NCBI GenBank assembly: GCA_963815375.1
Contig: CAWFGX010000001.1
Coordinates: 1-64,000 of the forward strand
Length of the DNA stretch: 64,000 nt
Origin: JASHPR01 sp963815375
GTDB lineage: Bacteria; Actinomycetota; Actinomycetes; Streptosporangiales; Streptosporangiaceae
Reading direction: 5' to 3'
In this document: one piece after another, positions 61,629 through 64,000 of the stretch
Numbering within the stretch: position 1 is the stretch's first letter
Layout: each line of letters begins with the position of its first letter
Translations under genes and position numbers: made by a program
The notes under the pieces: model-generated
Databases searched by the model: none
Told to the model about the DNA's origin: nothing
Seen by the model: only the letters and a program-made list of their open reading frames with translations

Positions 61629-63842
61629 GTGCAGACGGACGGTCACCGGTAGCCCGTGGACAGCCGCGTGCCCGCGCGGTCTCGGGACCAGCAGCCAGAG
61701 TGGCCAGTCAAGTCGGGGTCGGTACCTCCGCTGGCCGACGCTTACATCGCCAGGCCTGAATCCGCGCCAGACCTCAATGCCGCGCTGGTGCCCGGCACCA
61801 CTGTGGTGCTGGCACCCAGCCACGGGGCAACTCCGCAGTCACGCGAATGGTTCGGCGCCTGCGGAAAAACTCAGCTCGCTGTGGCATTCGCCCAGAAACT
61901 GTGGCAGTTGCGGCAGCTGGACCTGCTGGTGTGGCTTTCTGCGTCAAGCCGCGCGTCGGTGCTCACCGGATATGTCGCAGCCGGATCGGCAGTAGGAACT
62001 GGGACTGCTGGCTCGGCGGAGGCCGCAGCCGCCCGCTTCATCAGCTGGCTCAGCGGTACCGACAGGCCGTGGCTTGTGGTGCTCGACGACCTGCGCGATG
62101 CCACGGACCTCGATGAATTGTGGCCCGAGGGAGCCGCGGGCGGGGTCCTGATCACGACGGCGGGTTCTGAGACCGTCGCCGGCATGCCCCAGTCGCTGGT
62201 CGTGCCGATGGGTGCTTTCAGCACGCACGAGGCGCTTGGTTACCTGATGGGCCGGCTCACCGCAGACCCAGACCAGCGCCTCGGCGCCATAGATCTCGTC
62301 GATGACCTGGGCTGCGAGCCGATGGCGCTGGCGCAGGCCAGCGCGGTCATCGCCAGCTCCGACCTGTCGTGCCGTCAGTACCAGGAGATATTCGCGCGCC
62401 GGCAGCGGCAGCTCACGGACGCCTCCAACGGTGGCACAGCGGCTGCGGCCGTCACCTGGACGCTCAGCGCCGAGCATGCAGCCCGGCTGTCGCCAGAGGG
62501 CGTCATCCAGCCACTGCTGGCCCTGGTCGCGCTGCTGGACGGACGCGGGATCCCAGCGGCGGTGTTCAGCACGCCAGCCGCGCAGGAATACCTGACTGGC
62601 GGCGGCGCCGTTCGCGCCGCTGACGCCCAGCTCACCTGGGCCTCGCTGGTCAACCTCGAGCGGGTCGGACTGCTGACCATGGATCCGTCGACGGAACCGC
62701 CCACGGTCCGGGTCAGCCCGGCGATCCAGCAGGCCATCCGGACGACGATGCCCGACACTCTGCTTGACCGCGCAGCACGCGCGGCCGCGTACGCGCTGCT
62801 GCAGGCGTGGCCGGAGGACGTTCCAGGCGAGCGGCTGGAGTGGCCGGCGACCGGCCTGCTGGCCTGCGCGACCAGGCTGCAGGAACTCAGCGGCAGCATG
62901 CTCTGGGAGGGAGGCGAGCCGCATCCGCTGCTGCTGCAGATTGGGCGCAGCCTCGACAGCGGCCGCCTGAGAGTGCCCGCGGTCGCTTACTGGTCGGAGC
63001 TCACCGGAACCAGCGACCGGATCCTCGGGCCCGGCAGCCCGGACACGCTCACCGCTGGCAGCCATCTGGCCACGGCGCTGGCAGCCGATGGCCAGGTCAC
63101 CGAGGCAGTCTCGTGGGCCCGGTGGGTTCTCGCCAGCCGCGCCCGGGTGCTCGGCGCGGACGACCCGGACACCAACTCGGCCCGGGTCAGCCTCGGCCAG
63201 GCACTGATAGTCGCCGGTCAGTCCGTCGAGGCGATCGCGGTCCTCGAATCGGCGGCCACCAACTGGGAACGCACCCGCGGGCCCGACGACGCCGACACGC
63301 TCGACGTTCGAGACGAGCTCGCCGCCGCGTACACAGCCGCGGGGAAGCGCAGTGAGGCGATCGAGCTGTACCGGGGCACGCTCCAGCACCGCGAGCGGGT
63401 GCAGGGCCAGCGTCACCCCGACACGGTGGCGACGCGCCAGCACCTCGCCGACGTCTACCTGGCCGAGGGCCGCCTCAAGGACGGCATCTCCCAGTACCGG
63501 CGAGTGCTCGCCGACCGGGAACGCGTCCTCGGCCCCGATCACCCAGACACCATCCAGGCGTGCGCCAGCCTCGCGGCCGCTTACCACCAGGCGGGCCGGA
63601 TGGCCAACACCGTGGAACTCTCCGAGCAGGCGCATGCCAGCTACGAGCGGGTCCTGGGCCCTGACCACCCTGACACCCTGGCGGCCAGCATGAAACTGGC
63701 GGCCGCGTACTACGCCATCGGCAGGCTCGGCGATGCGGCCGCCCTGCTCCGGGACACCATCTCGCGCTGCGAGCGGGTCATGCCGCCAGGTGACCCGCTC
63801 ACCACGGCTGCGCAGGAGAGCCTGACGAACATCACCGGCTAG
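61629..63842 (+). CDS. STAND-like NTPase with TPR repeats; best start precedes an in-frame amber codon
   Basis: The 728-residue part from GTG 61656 has a P-loop region ending GACGKT (about 67-72) that lacks the usual first glycines, a Walker B-like WLVVLDDL (139-146), an NB-ARC-type middle and five TPR-like repeats (about 480-715) of form RERVLGPDHPDTL. AAGGAGG, the best ribosome site, lies before GTG 61629, which opens the same frame but meets TAG at 61650-61652 after seven codons. Translation may re-initiate at 61656, read through, or the amber may be a CAG mutation. It is divergent from the hopanoid operon. Function unknown; the architecture resembles 1066-3447 but without a sigma factor. 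Confidence 0.75.
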
Positions 63843-63845
63843 TGC

Positions 63846-63935
63846 CGTGGCCGCCCCAGCGTGGGCCCCTGCTGAGGCTGCCGCGCGCAATCAGCCCCAG
63901 CGTGGGGCCCCTGCTGCGGCTGCTGGGCGCCGGCA
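63846..63935. repeat. GC-rich hairpin repeats related to the 20-kb array
   Basis: Two copies of CCCCAGCGTGGG followed by a CCCCTGCTG segment occur here, the second containing the perfect hairpin GCCCCA-GCG-TGGGGC. The same sequence in the other orientation occurs at 19850-20140. No gene is visible from 63846 to the window end. Confidence 0.65.
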
Positions 63936-64000
63936 GGCCGGTCGTGGGCCCGGCGCCGCTGTAACAGCAACAGTGCCGCGCCCATGACAGCCGCGAAACA

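Overview
The window is high-GC DNA with GTG/TTG starts and GC-rich third positions. Gene families such as MmyB-type regulators, a DUF5753 regulator with DUF397, PadR and Lrp regulators, many ABC-2 exporters and a hopanoid cluster point to a filamentous or soil actinomycete (Streptomyces, Streptosporangiales or Frankia-like). The genus cannot be settled from sequence alone.

Region 1 (1-8.2 kb) is an eroding, tRNA-bounded accessory region. It starts with the 3' half of a tRNA-Glu and holds a frameshifted AAC(3)-type acetyltransferase, an operon of small membrane protein, ECF sigma factor and STAND NTPase-TPR protein, a decayed initiator tRNA, intact tRNA-Pro and tRNA-Gly, a frameshifted integrase tail, two gene fragments (lipoprotein, sulfotransferase) and a membrane-anchored extracellular protein cut by an in-frame amber codon.

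Region 2 (8.2-19.7 kb) holds single housekeeping or resistance-like genes: APH-type kinases, peptidase E, an Lrp/LysE pair, GNAT, DinB, and a PadR-controlled ABC-2 exporter operon with a clear palindromic operator. Region 3 (19.7-27.8 kb) has a 43-bp tandem repeat array, an SDR divergent from an unusual MmyB-ECF41 fusion, a large secreted protein, a flotillin/NfeD pair and a secreted alpha/beta hydrolase.

Region 4 (27.8-34.5 kb) is an arabinoside-use locus: a GH127 hydrolase, a sugar ABC importer (binding protein and two permeases, no ATPase) and a divergent LacI regulator. Region 5 (34.5-52.0 kb) has a siderophore-interacting protein, MBL hydrolase, DHFR-like protein, ribokinase, a SpoIIE phosphatase/anti-sigma kinase, an orphan FtsX permease, an MFS/TetR efflux pair, a DUF5753/DUF397 module, a TetR/ABC-2 exporter locus with two perfect operators and an overlooked 41-residue membrane protein, and a MacB-like ABC pair.

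Region 6 (52.2-61.0 kb, minus strand) is a tightly overlapping hopanoid operon: hpnC, hpnD, hpnE, polyprenyl synthase, shc, a fused hpnG-ispH gene and hpnH. It supplies C5 precursor (IspH), builds farnesyl diphosphate (synthase), makes squalene (HpnCDE), cyclises it (Shc) and extends the side chain (HpnH, HpnG). Its upstream region carries five TGAC-N6-GTCA palindromes and a 17-bp tandem repeat. Facing away is a second STAND-TPR gene whose best start lies before an in-frame amber codon. The right edge repeats the GC-rich hairpin family of the 20-kb array.
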